From assembly GCA_934771475.1 (NCBI GenBank), contig CAKVMD010000004.1, positions 1 through 64,000 on the forward strand: DNA of 64,000 nt. The letters run 5' to 3'. Below the pieces are notes generated by a model, which made no database searches, was not told the origin of the DNA, and worked only from the letters and a program-made list of their open reading frames with translations. A program made the position numbers and the translations under genes. The stretch is from an uncultured Clostridia bacterium. GTDB taxonomy: Bacteria > Bacillota > Clostridia > Christensenellales > UBA1242. Every line of letters begins with the position of its first letter. Position 1 is the stretch's first letter. Of the stretch, positions 58,101 to 64,000 are shown one piece after another.

Positions 58101-60685
58101 TTTTGTTTAACCGCACTTGCGCTAACGATAGAATCAAAATTAGAAGTGTTGCTGTATTCAACCCATGTGCTACTTTCAAACTTGCTTAAATCAATTTTGT
58201 AATTTACTGGCAACATGCTGTTGTTTCCATCATCCAAACTTAAAAGCTCTTTAAGTTGTGCGTTTAGAATAGTTGTTTCATCCTTTTTTAGGGAATAATA
58301 TGTTTCTGCTTCAAAAGGAATGTACTTCAAATATCCATAAGTTGGTGCACCGCTGGCTTTTTCGTTCCAAGAGAGAATGATAGGTTCATTTGTAAAGTTT
58401 TGTGATAGTTTTTCGCCAATCGCAAAATTAGTGCTGTTTGTCTGGCGAACTTTTCTCGCTCCAATATTTTCAATCTCTTTCGTGTCTATTGTAAATGTCG
58501 TAATGCTTGGAGTTGTCGCGTTGCTTGAATTCTTCGGTTGCTTTTTGATTTGTTTTTTTCTTGCTTTGATTTCTATTGTAAAATTAGAGTTTGCATAAAC
58601 GCTATTATTTGAAATATAAAGTCCGCTTTTGCCTCTGATTGCGCTAGGAACAGTTGTACCATCTGTACCATCAAATGTTTTGTAAGCTATTCCGTTTGTG
58701 CCATTGCCTGCGAATGAGTCAATTTCTTGTTTGTCAATGACTGTTCTCTTGCTTACATAATCATAAGCGGTGATTGAAATAGAAACCTTTGCATCATAAG
58801 GATTTTTTGTAGAGTTATCAATAATGTAAACGCTCTTGTTTGTAAAACCTCTGGTGTAGAGTTGTGTAACCGCGTTGTTTTGATTTTCTTCATAAAGAGA
58901 AACTGTTGGAGCAAGGTTTGTAACTTCAAAGAAGAAAACTTGATAATGATAAGCATTTGATTGAAGCAAACCTGTTGAGCTCATGTAGTAATCGTATTGG
59001 TATTGAATAACATAAAGGTAAACGCCCGGAGTGTTTTGGTTAAGAAGAGAGAAAGTGAGGTTGGTATCGGTATCGGGCGTCCACTCGTTTCCGTTTTTAG
59101 TCAATTTATATAATCCACTTCTTGCAGTATCTTCTTTAACATTCCCCACAAATCTTATAGGGGTTTGGTTTGTTGTAACAGGAGATTTGTTTTTCCCGTT
59201 AATGTAACTAAGAGCGGATTCTTTCAAATTCTCCGCTGACAAATCATTTGTTGTCGGATTGTTGTTTTTTTCATTTTTTGTTCTATTCACGCCCATGGTA
59301 ATGTCCGCGCCAAGTGTGCTGGTTGCCAACTTGGTGTCAAGCGTTTTTAATTCGCTAGAAGTAGGTTGGTTTGTTAAAGGGTCAATGTCGTCATAGTTTG
59401 AATAGAAAGTTTGATATCCATAAATAAACATTCTTTGAAGTTTGTTTTCAAAAGTTGCATTTGTCAATCTTTCAAGTGGAAGAGAATAGATTTTGTTTTT
59501 GGCTGACTTGTAAAGATAAGATATTTCAAGGTCGTAAGTTCCAAGGTCGTTGAAAACAAGTTTGGCTTTTTTGTTGTCTGAGCCAATGCTAGTCCAAACG
59601 AAATAGTCGTCCTCGCTTATCTCATTTCCATTTTCGTCATACTCAGTAAACTTATCGGTATATTCAATTCTTGCAGTCTTAATTTTTTGGTCAGTATCCG
59701 TGTAGGTAATTTGGAATTGATAAATGTTTGGGTCGAATTCAAGGGTTGGAAGAGTATAAATGTCTGCATCTGTGTTTGAACTATTTGTGTTAGAACCATC
59801 TGTGCCTGAACCATTTGCGCTTGAACTAGTTGTGCTTGAACTATTTGTGCTATAAGAATAAAAATAGTAAAGAGAGTAGTCGCCAACTCCTTGTACAGTT
59901 GTTTTTTGAATGTTGCTTGATGGCGCTATATTTGGAAGGTAGTCTGTTTGATTAAAGTATGTAGAAGATTTAAGAGCCATAAAAGTGTAGTTTACGGTTT
60001 CTTCACTTGCTACAAAACTGCTTCCGTCATTGGTGGTTCTGTAAACTACAACAGGAACGGACAGTGTGTAGCAACCTTCCTTGTTAAGGGTGATTGTGTT
60101 TTCTTCAACTGTGCAATCATTCCCAGTTCCAAGCTTAAAGGTTACATTTAATTGCTCTGGTGTAAAAGTGAGATTGTTTGGCACTCCTCCCGTTGTTGTG
60201 CTCTCGGAGAAAAGGCTTATCGCTTTGCCTTCAATCAAGTTTTTTCCACTTTGCCCATTCTCGATTTGAGTGTTTGTAATGTCATAGTAAAGAGAGAGTG
60301 AGTTTGAAAACTTAAAGTAATAATAAGCGCTCGCGTTGCCGTCAGGGTAGTAACAATAGTTTGTTATATCTTTTTCTACCCCAGAAGAATCTTTACCTTT
60401 TGCCTTTTTCGTTGAGTCTGCAATTTGAATATTAATTTCGTCAGAGCTTGTATTCGAGATTAAAAATATTTTATTGTCGACATTTCCAAAAGTGGCGGAT
60501 GCGTTGGTGCTTACACCAAAATAATTTGGCAAAGAATTTGTTATCTCGTCATAAGCACTTGCTTCGGCTAAGGCCACTGCTGGCGCACGGTCAAATTGAC
60601 TTTCCATCAAAAAGCCTCCTCCGCCCATACAAGCAAAAGTGAAGGATAATAAAAGTGAATTAATTATTTTTTTAGATTTTCTCAT
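52187..60685 (-). CDS. Giant cell-surface protein, 2832 aa
   Basis: Exported, membrane-anchored surface protein. Signal peptide at residues 1-43 (MRKSKKIINSLLLSFTFACM ... ALAEA). The end is a single helix AFAIIAIILGVIALGTIIF (about 2797-2822) and a KLRKRQRVK stop-transfer, so it is anchored by a transmembrane helix rather than an LPXTG sortase motif. In between are many beta-rich Ig-like modules of about 90-110 residues with recurring phrases such as IDKTSPIFV (about 887), EKTAPEFDIVD (about 1530), FSEPGYYQVDF and GAGDYLIFFIYDD, typical of bacterial Ig/adhesin repeats. A Ser/Thr/Asn-rich linker lies at about 272-308 (NSSSTTSSSANGSGTDG). Adhesion or surface-layer role is inferred. AGAGGTG sets the start. 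Confidence 0.85.
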   Translation of the reverse strand: MRKSKKIINSLLLSFTFACMGGGGFLMESQFDRAPAVALAEASAYDEITNSLPNYFGVSTNASATFGNVDNKIFLISNTSSDEINIQIADSTKKAKGKDSSGVEKDITNYCYYPDGNASAYYYFKFSNSLSLYYDITNTQIENGQSGKNLIEGKAISLFSESTTTGGVPNNLTFTPEQLNVTFKLGTGNDCTVEENTITLNKEGCYTLSVPVVVYRTTNDGSSFVASEETVNYTFMALKSSTYFNQTDYLPNIAPSSNIQKTTVQGVGDYSLYYFYSYSTNSSSTTSSSANGSGTDGSNTNSSNTDADIYTLPTLEFDPNIYQFQITYTDTDQKIKTARIEYTDKFTEYDENGNEISEDDYFVWTSIGSDNKKAKLVFNDLGTYDLEISYLYKSAKNKIYSLPLERLTNATFENKLQRMFIYGYQTFYSNYDDIDPLTNQPTSSELKTLDTKLATSTLGADITMGVNRTKNEKNNNPTTNDLSAENLKESALSYINGKNKSPVTTNQTPIRFVGNVKEDTARSGLYKLTKNGNEWTPDTDTNLTFSLLNQNTPGVYLYVIQYQYDYYMSSTGLLQSNAYHYQVFFFEVTNLAPTVSLYEENQNNAVTQLYTRGFTNKSVYIIDNSTKNPYDAKVSISITAYDYVSKRTVIDKQEIDSFAGNGTNGIAYKTFDGTDGTTVPSAIRGKSGLYISNNSVYANSNFTIEIKARKKQIKKQPKNSSNATTPSITTFTIDTKEIENIGARKVRQTNSTNFAIGEKLSQNFTNEPIILSWNEKASGAPTYGYLKYIPFEAETYYSLKKDETTILNAQLKELLSLDDGNNSMLPVNYKIDLSKFESSTWVEYSNTSNFDSIVSASAVKQNSGFYLLEVYDGAGNSSFEIFLIDKTSPIFVKQQEELDENGELSGIVLRSIIANGENIDIPEDVRYDMTIIWAKYKGILLTSKFDDIKAYEYSKDASQATEALKAKLEEFFNANQDYIGALSSSAYAKDGTYLKIETFPTYYALDNDTYGAHYGYSYNVPLYKENANGELEALEATHSLLTRDKSNTKVYGDEATNYKNAPSGILNFRVSSDASKLDIKVGDKPSESEQLWKSLQWDNYSFSGYFDKDTKGKRLSPTETNTENSSKKYKYSYILPTNSKNKLSLTYIPFPNNGSVVGKITLKYYPFIKTSTSKTSYKSGNDLTADNKGNVTNNYFYYTLSKKPTREFDIYTNGSVAVAKGEECTFEIVLGNNTLPVAGKYVFERVYDSGNMVGKFDYDTRDISFIVDAYNVISPIESVEVEADGKTSLESVVGGDILVSMYSGEGQQNIEISFPRYINGLNQGSFYTRSSFNDEDTFPENAISISGNKLPLSLLIPQTKYTISSIKGTDNTYSVDKNFDLSYYGAEVKEEKDEQNQTKWNLYLEGILYKSFTNEEDALAELNSMRINVYNLYAKVQYYKPNQTIAESIYHGGNLNALISRNDIYTNGYMNFYKQTSSSQSQSLALETNPTKQFTAPGTYVVSLYQANNLGATFDQLYSLYKFAFKIEKTAPEFDIVDNSGYSLEEHDGAYYTNSSNLSIKWQIPSSDYIAKIDEAKIVIRGDINKTISLEEITGDNTAGGTRSFEIDVSSILSAMFNNSDYKPSITITMQFEGHNGNIYSTTSKTIYFDITAPHENILSLMSNVEQSARLQGAFSSLDANTLHSLTREYFDYNGNSTSFNQSTSGNGVSYSYVKSTGTLKYYYYVVNSQFVNNLTVDEDNYGVKYIGLKEVGSLESYTPVDKNSFNESKYTELSNLSVNNNSIYEVVERDWAGNMTAYLIKVVDVADSDNVLTYKNSKTAEDAEIKFSRQQMIENNYNLYSNTGFEITSIDYNSDEWEIFLVRKAGQVASIYMRSPWLDKDTVYVLGNSNFNTVSLSSLFSGLASSNRKHQLQFANRNGEENTTLFLTIYNANLITSTSYKDPQAQLNINIPSQESLNSNTYGYVFPTKIKVERLNGNTYEEVATAQTNSGLYGTWNIADPSNSVNITLANGKLTLSTIIASSGEKLRYTITDNFGNESIVVQLANIASYNEIVGNGSVYEVTESDNSKTYISEKDVTFNYHLKLYDVVVYNETDSRLATNGDYFTSNKDSIRSLTFNQTNKCFTLTIYDAADIGANRTPLRTIHIRIYNKLPAFTNSATLINGGVAFLDRNLNAFSDDKAQNKTLSQTVIVGGKSFTNAQATYLSTYSSVVTMKYLNSPSDNGTAEAYKKEYPYSAYISSDNGQSFTKLEMQDGNISSYVIRGAGDYLIFFIYDDETILTNSYKAYMVTIWDSTASYYTITIDGVRVERSNLTYTDNNGVTYEVNYLVGVDYSNRNRVIITRNEELGVVISDPEVKTTGTNVYVEVYTYSCTESSGSFAILYIKPNNDFASLFSYESPSGASESLLGKANETIVASQSDTGFERLKLTFTPFYGITSNRIHIKVEKMFEGNFVDVSPEIDYTDTLATAYITRAGYYRISLHDSCEPANYQTFKGSNYMYLFFLNSIPFTVTSTDSEGNTTTTEAIQNTIYNSRVTLSLTNLSSFYAPSNYPQITVYRNGKVYNKSSGGNGYIERNYTFTFSEPGYYQVDFSAKSAKGEVQIKSKTFNFMIISKNESRSAFNFPAYSNYYISKIEKSGLGDITEDFLNFGSFKDTIVVDGKTYLSALSLNYLDEKTGTGRYKITICPNEKAYENVGVKCFTFELWINHAVPPIEVSIGQGQATTNDITITFNVANFYEAVGDSYIKIGSTIRYYNAETLPTLNETEVITLSQSGTYYIQVYTASGQLIYSYKVIKNEPLNAFAIIAIILGVIALGTIIFITVKLRKRQRVK

Positions 60686-60705
60686 TTTTCACCTCTTTTT
60701 TATTA

Positions 60706-60726
60706 CACTATGATTTTATCATAGTG
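60706..60726 (-). promoter_or_regulatory. Perfect 9-bp inverted repeat upstream of surface gene
   Basis: CACTATGAT-ttt-ATCATAGTG, 21 bp upstream of the start codon and just before the RBS. No U-run follows, so an operator or 5'-UTR hairpin is likelier than a terminator. Confidence 0.6.
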
Positions 60727-61108
60727 CTAAAAAAAAACAAAATAATTTGACGAAATATATAGATAAATATATAAATATTTTTAAATACTTATATATTATT
60801 AATTTGCAACAAACCCTTATAAAATACACATTTAAATAAACAAAAAAATAATTAAAAAATATTTTTTGTTGTAATGAATTATTAAAATAAAGAAAAATTA
60901 AGAAAAAATGTAAAAATTTAATAAAAAATACTAAAAAATCATGAAAAAATCGTTAAAAAATAAATATTTTAATATTTTTTAAGCGCACATAACACTAAAT
61001 ATATTAATGCAGATTTTTATTTTTTAAATTAAATTATATTTTTAAAAATTATTTTCTCAATTTATTCACTCAGCACTCATATATAAATTTAAGAATAAAA
61101 GGGGAAGA
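60727..61108. other. Extremely AT-rich intergenic block
   Basis: About 380 bp made almost wholly of A and T (long A-runs and TA-rich tracts), separating the divergently transcribed giant surface gene and the glycosyltransferase. Probably holds both promoters, but no unambiguous -35/-10 pair stands out. Confidence 0.6.
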
Positions 61109-62188
61109 ATGAAAACTTTATCACTTTGCATGATTGTTAAAAATGAAGAAAAAACTCTTGCGAGGGTGCTTGAAAACGCACATGTTTACGCCGATGAAAT
61201 CATTGTGGTAGACACGGGCTCGACTGATTCTACAAAAGTTATTGCACAACAATTTACGCCAAAAGTGTATGACTACAAATGGAAGGATGACTTTGCGGAC
61301 GCAAGAAATTTCTCTTTTAATAAGGCTCAAAGCGACTATTTAATGTGGCTTGACGGGGATGATTTTTTGCCCGATAGCATTGCGCAAAAAATAAGAGATT
61401 GGAAGTTTGAGCGTGGAGAAGAAGATGTTTTAATGTGTACCTATGCGACCGCTTATGATGAATTTTTACGGCCAACATATCAATTTTTAAGAGAACGAAT
61501 TGTTAGAAATCTTCCTTTTCTTCGTTGGCATGACAGAGTGCATGAAGTGATTATTCCTTATGGAAAGGTTGTCAATAGACCCGATATTGTGGTGTATCAT
61601 GGCAAACAAAAACCACATACAAACCGTAACTTAAAAATTTATCAAGCCATGATAAAAGAAGGGGCTGAGTTTTCACCTAGGGCGCTATTTTATTATGCGC
61701 GTGAACTTTATTACAATGGCCATTTTAAAAAGGCTATCAAAACTTTAAATGACTTTTTGAAAACAAAAGGCGCTTTTATAGAAAACAAAATTGAGGCTTG
61801 TCTTATTTTATGTTTTTGCCATGAGAATTTGAATAATAGTGGCAAGGCCCTCGATAGCCTTTTTGAATCATTTAAACTTTCATCTCCACGAGGCGAGGTT
61901 TTGTATAACATTGGTCGAATCTTTATGAAAGAGAAAAAATTTAAACAAGCGTCATACTGGTTTGAAAGAGCGATAGAAAATGGAAATAACCTTGAAAGTG
62001 GAGCGTTTGTTGACAAGTTGAAAACAACGCTTTATCCAGCGCTTGACCTTGTGGTTTGCTATTATAACCTTGGCGATTTGAGTAGGGCGCGCCACTTCCA
62101 TGAAATATCAAAAGGATTTAACGCTAATGATGAGTCAGTATTGCACAACGAAAAGTTTTTCGCTTCTCTTCAAAAAAATAAAGATTAA
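61109..62188 (+). CDS. SunS-like GT2 glycosyltransferase with TPR-like C-terminus
   Basis: GT-A domain in residues 1-170: MIVKNEEKTLARVL opening, nucleotide-binding VVDTGSTDST (33-42), WKDDFADARNFSF, and metal-binding WLDGDD (80-85). RWHDRVHEVI is typical of the SunS/TPR-linked family. Residues about 190-345 form helical TPR-like pairs (FYYARELYYNGHFKKAIKTL, YNIGRIFMKEKKFKQASYWFERAI). Family members glycosylate proteins or peptides; a role in decorating the neighbouring giant surface protein is inference from position. Soluble, no membrane helix. AAAGGGGAAG sets the start. Confidence 0.85.
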   Translation: MKTLSLCMIVKNEEKTLARVLENAHVYADEIIVVDTGSTDSTKVIAQQFTPKVYDYKWKDDFADARNFSFNKAQSDYLMWLDGDDFLPDSIAQKIRDWKFERGEEDVLMCTYATAYDEFLRPTYQFLRERIVRNLPFLRWHDRVHEVIIPYGKVVNRPDIVVYHGKQKPHTNRNLKIYQAMIKEGAEFSPRALFYYARELYYNGHFKKAIKTLNDFLKTKGAFIENKIEACLILCFCHENLNNSGKALDSLFESFKLSSPRGEVLYNIGRIFMKEKKFKQASYWFERAIENGNNLESGAFVDKLKTTLYPALDLVVCYYNLGDLSRARHFHEISKGFNANDESVLHNEKFFASLQKNKD

Positions 62189-62240
62189 ACAGCATAAATT
62201 TGAAAAATGAAATAAAAATTTTTAAATTTTTGTTAAATCT

Positions 62241-62269
62241 TTGCCTTTTTTTTGATATTGTGTTATATT
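62241..62269 (+). promoter_or_regulatory. tRNA-Ser promoter
   Basis: TTGCCT, 17-bp spacer, TATATT, 8 bp upstream of the tRNA. Confidence 0.6.
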
Positions 62270-62277
62270 GTAAGAAC

Positions 62278-62368
62278 GAAGACGTATCGAAGAGGTCGTA
62301 ACGAGACGCACTCGAAATGCGTTTGTCAGGGAACTGGCACGTGGGTTCGAATCCCACCGTCTTCGCCA
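62278..62368 (+). tRNA. tRNA-Ser(CGA)
   Basis: Class II tRNA: acceptor GAAGACG/CGTCTTC, anticodon arm ACGCA-CTCGAAA-TGCGT (anticodon CGA, reading UCG), long variable arm GTCAG-gga-aCTGGC, T-arm GTGGGTTCGAATCCCAC, discriminator G and encoded CCA. Confidence 0.95.
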
Positions 62369-62392
62369 AACTTTTAATTAAAAGGATAACTT

Positions 62393-63367
62393 GTGAAAAA
62401 ATATAAAGTAATTATTGATACTGACCCCGGTGTAGATGATACAACTTGTTTGATTTATGCCTTAAATGATAAAAAACTTGATATTAAACTTATAACAACA
62501 GTTGTAGGTAATCTTCCAGTTGAAAAATGCACTAGAAATATGCTTCATATTCTCGACAAGTTTAACCTTGATTATCCTGTTGCAGAAGGCGCAAGCACAG
62601 CAATGAAGAGAATAAGCCCAACTGCTGAATATGTGCATGGCAAGGAGGGAATGGGGGGATACAAGCCTCCAAAGAAGGTAAAACATCTGCTTCTTGAAGA
62701 GGACGCTGTCAGCGCAATGTACCGCGTTTTGAGCGAAGGAGATGGAGACATAATTCCTCTTGTTTTAGGGCCTCACACCAATATTGGACTTTTGTTTGAG
62801 AAACACCCTGATATTATTAAGAAAATTCCTAAAATCATCTTCATGGGTGGAGCACCTTATGGAATGAAAGGGTATCCATTGCATATATCGTTTAACATCT
62901 CTTCTGACCCAGAAGCATTTAAAATTGTTTTAGACAGCAAAATTCCGCTTGTAATGGTGCCTAGTGATATGGGAAGAAATAAAGCTCATCTTACTGAGGA
63001 AATGGTCTACAAAATCAAAGAAACAAACGATGTCGGCAAGATGATGTTTGATATGTTTGACAAATATTGGGAGCATGGCTATCCAGATAAACGAATTGCA
63101 ACAAATGATACTTGTGCGTATATGTATCTTATTCATCCGAAATTCTTTAAAACATTGCGAGTAAACTTGACGGTTGATACAGACAAAAACCCGGGTAAGA
63201 TTATTGCAACGCCTGACAAGAAAGGGCAAGTTTTAATGACAACTGCGATTAATCGTAGAAAATTTTTAAAAGTCTTTTTCAAGAAACTGCACGAGTTTGA
63301 CAAACTTTCTTTTGAAAAGAAAAAATCTCCAAATGAAAAGAAAAAATTGACTGGCGGGCGCAATTAA
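62393..63367 (+). CDS. Nucleoside hydrolase (IunH family)
   Basis: Cytosolic hydrolase that splits ribonucleosides into base and ribose. The N-terminal calcium-binding motif IIDTDPGVDD (7-16), VVGNLPVEKCTRN, the PLVLGPHTNIG segment and FMGGA are present. The final active-site region reads ATNDTCAYMYL where many members have HDP or HDA: the His is replaced by Asn, so specificity or activity may differ. It starts with GTG after AAAGGAT, 24 nt past tRNA-Ser, so may be transcribed through the tRNA. Its last codons form one side of the outer stem of element C. Confidence 0.88.
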   Translation: MKKYKVIIDTDPGVDDTTCLIYALNDKKLDIKLITTVVGNLPVEKCTRNMLHILDKFNLDYPVAEGASTAMKRISPTAEYVHGKEGMGGYKPPKKVKHLLLEEDAVSAMYRVLSEGDGDIIPLVLGPHTNIGLLFEKHPDIIKKIPKIIFMGGAPYGMKGYPLHISFNISSDPEAFKIVLDSKIPLVMVPSDMGRNKAHLTEEMVYKIKETNDVGKMMFDMFDKYWEHGYPDKRIATNDTCAYMYLIHPKFFKTLRVNLTVDTDKNPGKIIATPDKKGQVLMTTAINRRKFLKVFFKKLHEFDKLSFEKKKSPNEKKKLTGGRN

Positions 63368-63439
63368 GCGCGCACGCGCTTAAACTTGCCTTATGGCAAG
63401 TTTTTTTTGCTTGCAAAAGCAAGCAAAATATTGCGCCCG
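63355..63439 (+). other. Multi-branched element C (outer stem plus three arms) over a stop codon
   Basis: Outer stem CGGGCGCAAT/ATTGCGCCCG (63355-63364 with 63430-63439) encloses arm 1 TAAGCGCG-ca-CGCGCTTA (63365-63382), arm 2 AACTTGCC-ttat-GGCAAGTT (63383-63402, followed by T6, an intrinsic terminator) and arm 3 TTTTGCTTGC-aaaa-GCAAGCAAAA (63405-63428). Almost no unpaired bases. The nucleoside-hydrolase stop codon (63365-63367) lies at the junction of outer stem and arm 1. Confidence 0.8.
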
Positions 63440-63441
63440 GC

Positions 63442-63541
63442 GGAAGGGAAACGGAAGGGAAACGGAAGGGAAACGGAAGGGAAACGGAAGGGAAACGGAA
63501 GGGAAACGGAAGGGAAACGGAAGGAAAACGGGAAGGAAAAC
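63442..63541. repeat. Minisatellite, 11-bp unit GGAAGGGAAAC
   Basis: Seven perfect tandem copies, then two variant copies GGAAGGAAAAC (one with an extra G). It begins 2 nt after element C. Confidence 0.95.
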
Positions 63542-63641
63542 GGGAGAATTGGAAAAATTCGGAAGAAAGTAGAAGAGGAGCGGATGAAGCATTTTTTGAT
63601 AAAACATCTTTCTGAGGAAAAATATTGCAAAAATAAAAATT

Positions 63642-63669
63642 AAAAAAGAGAGCATAGGCTCTCTTTTTT
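63642..63669. terminator. Terminator of the partial surface-protein gene
   Basis: GAGAGC-atag-GCTCTC with A6 before and T6 after, bidirectional. Confidence 0.85.
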
Positions 63670-63704
63670 GTTAAAAAATTTAATGGTTTATAAATAAGTC
63701 CTAA

Positions 63705-64000
63705 TTAAGCAAATTCATATTTTTTTATCGTTATTTGGGCGTTGGTTAGGCTTGCACTGCTTCCGCCTTCGAGCGTAACTACCATTGATATAACATCATT
63801 TGCGTTTAGAGTGTAAACGCCAGAAAATGCCATGGTTTCACGCCCGCCATTTTCAGTGAGAGATGCTCCCGGTCTGTCAATGACAAGATTGTTGAGCGTT
63901 ACCGCATCATTTTTGACTTCAACCTTTATTCCGTCATTTTGGGAAAGCCCTTCAAGCGTTCCACTTACGGTTATTTCGTAAGTTCCATCCTCTCCAATTA
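63705..64000 (-). CDS. C-terminal end of a BclA-C/TNF-like surface protein (partial)
   Basis: An open minus-strand frame runs from the right edge to a TAA at 63705-63707, giving the last 98 codons. The sequence GEDGTYEITVSGTLEGLS ... VYTLNANDVISMVVTLEGG then SASLTNAQITIKKYEF matches the beta-sandwich pattern of the TNF/C1q-like BclA C-terminal domain found after collagen-like repeats (alternating strands, LNANDVIS, closing NAQITIKK). The N-terminal part, possibly collagen-like, is outside the window. A terminator follows at 63642-63669. Confidence 0.75.
   Translation of the reverse strand, partial: IGEDGTYEITVSGTLEGLSQNDGIKVEVKNDAVTLNNLVIDRPGASLTENGGRETMAFSGVYTLNANDVISMVVTLEGGSSASLTNAQITIKKYEFA

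Noticed and set aside
63386..63643. 85-codon ORF through the GGAAGGGAAAC array
   Set aside because: Coding potential comes only from the 11-bp repeat read in rotating frames; it begins inside a terminator hairpin.

Overview
The window is AT-rich chromosomal DNA from a Gram-positive-type bacterium, most likely an uncultured low-GC Bacillota/Clostridia lineage. The evidence is Mini-ribonuclease III (mrnC), which is confined to Bacillota, next to rlmB and a SigH-like sigma factor, together with an LTA-synthase-family sulfatase, a lipobox lipoprotein, zinc-type L33, AGGAGG ribosome-binding sites and no outer-membrane genes. TGA is used as a stop. The left edge begins with a foldback inverted repeat that looks like a contig-end artefact. 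The right edge cuts a minus-strand surface-protein gene.

Layout. 1-5.2 kb: U32 peptidase end, dapA, small membrane protein, folD and a processive glycosyltransferase. 5.2-8.0 kb: a lipoprotein gene bracketed by tRNA-Arg remnants and an intact tRNA-Arg(ACG), resembling a decayed integration site. 8.2-14.1 kb: rnhB, ZIP metal transporter, LTA-synthase-like enzyme, alr and a Lys/Glu-rich DUF2188 protein. 14.3-20.7 kb (mostly minus strand): tmk, an OrD-like dehydrogenase with a Cys/His tail, uvrC and hisS, plus a divergent Gly-rich membrane protein. 20.7-21.35 kb is gene-free and has two DnaA-box doublets. 21.3-28.1 kb: helD, gyrA, gyrB (minus). 28.2-32.5 kb: membrane and regulatory genes (GtrA family, ankyrin-like, XRE with membrane domain, a KwaA-like orphan). 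32.6-33.7 kb: initiator tRNA, two candidate small RNAs and a broken gene. 33.7-39 kb (minus): ABC exporter with a 23-codon leader ORF, sigH-rlmB-mrnC, ychF. 39.2-45.7 kb: an unrecognised 2169-residue protein. 46-51.8 kb (plus): secA, HicB-like gene, rpmG-secE-nusG-rplK-rplA. 52.2-60.7 kb: a 2832-residue cell-wall-side surface protein. 61.1-64 kb: a SunS-like glycosyltransferase, tRNA-Ser(CGA), a nucleoside hydrolase, and the end of a BclA-C-like surface protein.

The core genes serve DNA topology and repair, translation, protein export and lysine/folate/wall metabolism. The accessory layer is surface biology: two giant proteins, glycosyltransferases and the LTA-synthase-like enzyme.

The most unusual signals are non-coding. 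Three 80-97 nt elements, each an outer stem enclosing three hairpin arms, sit directly 3' of stop codons (rnhB, gyrA, nucleoside hydrolase) and share architecture rather than sequence. A second repeat family, GTRAGTTYACTYAC at 57-61 bp spacing, ends inside the stop codons of ychF and the giant surface gene. Two 11-bp minisatellites also sit 3' of genes. All calls come from reading the sequence; no database searches or folding calculations were run.
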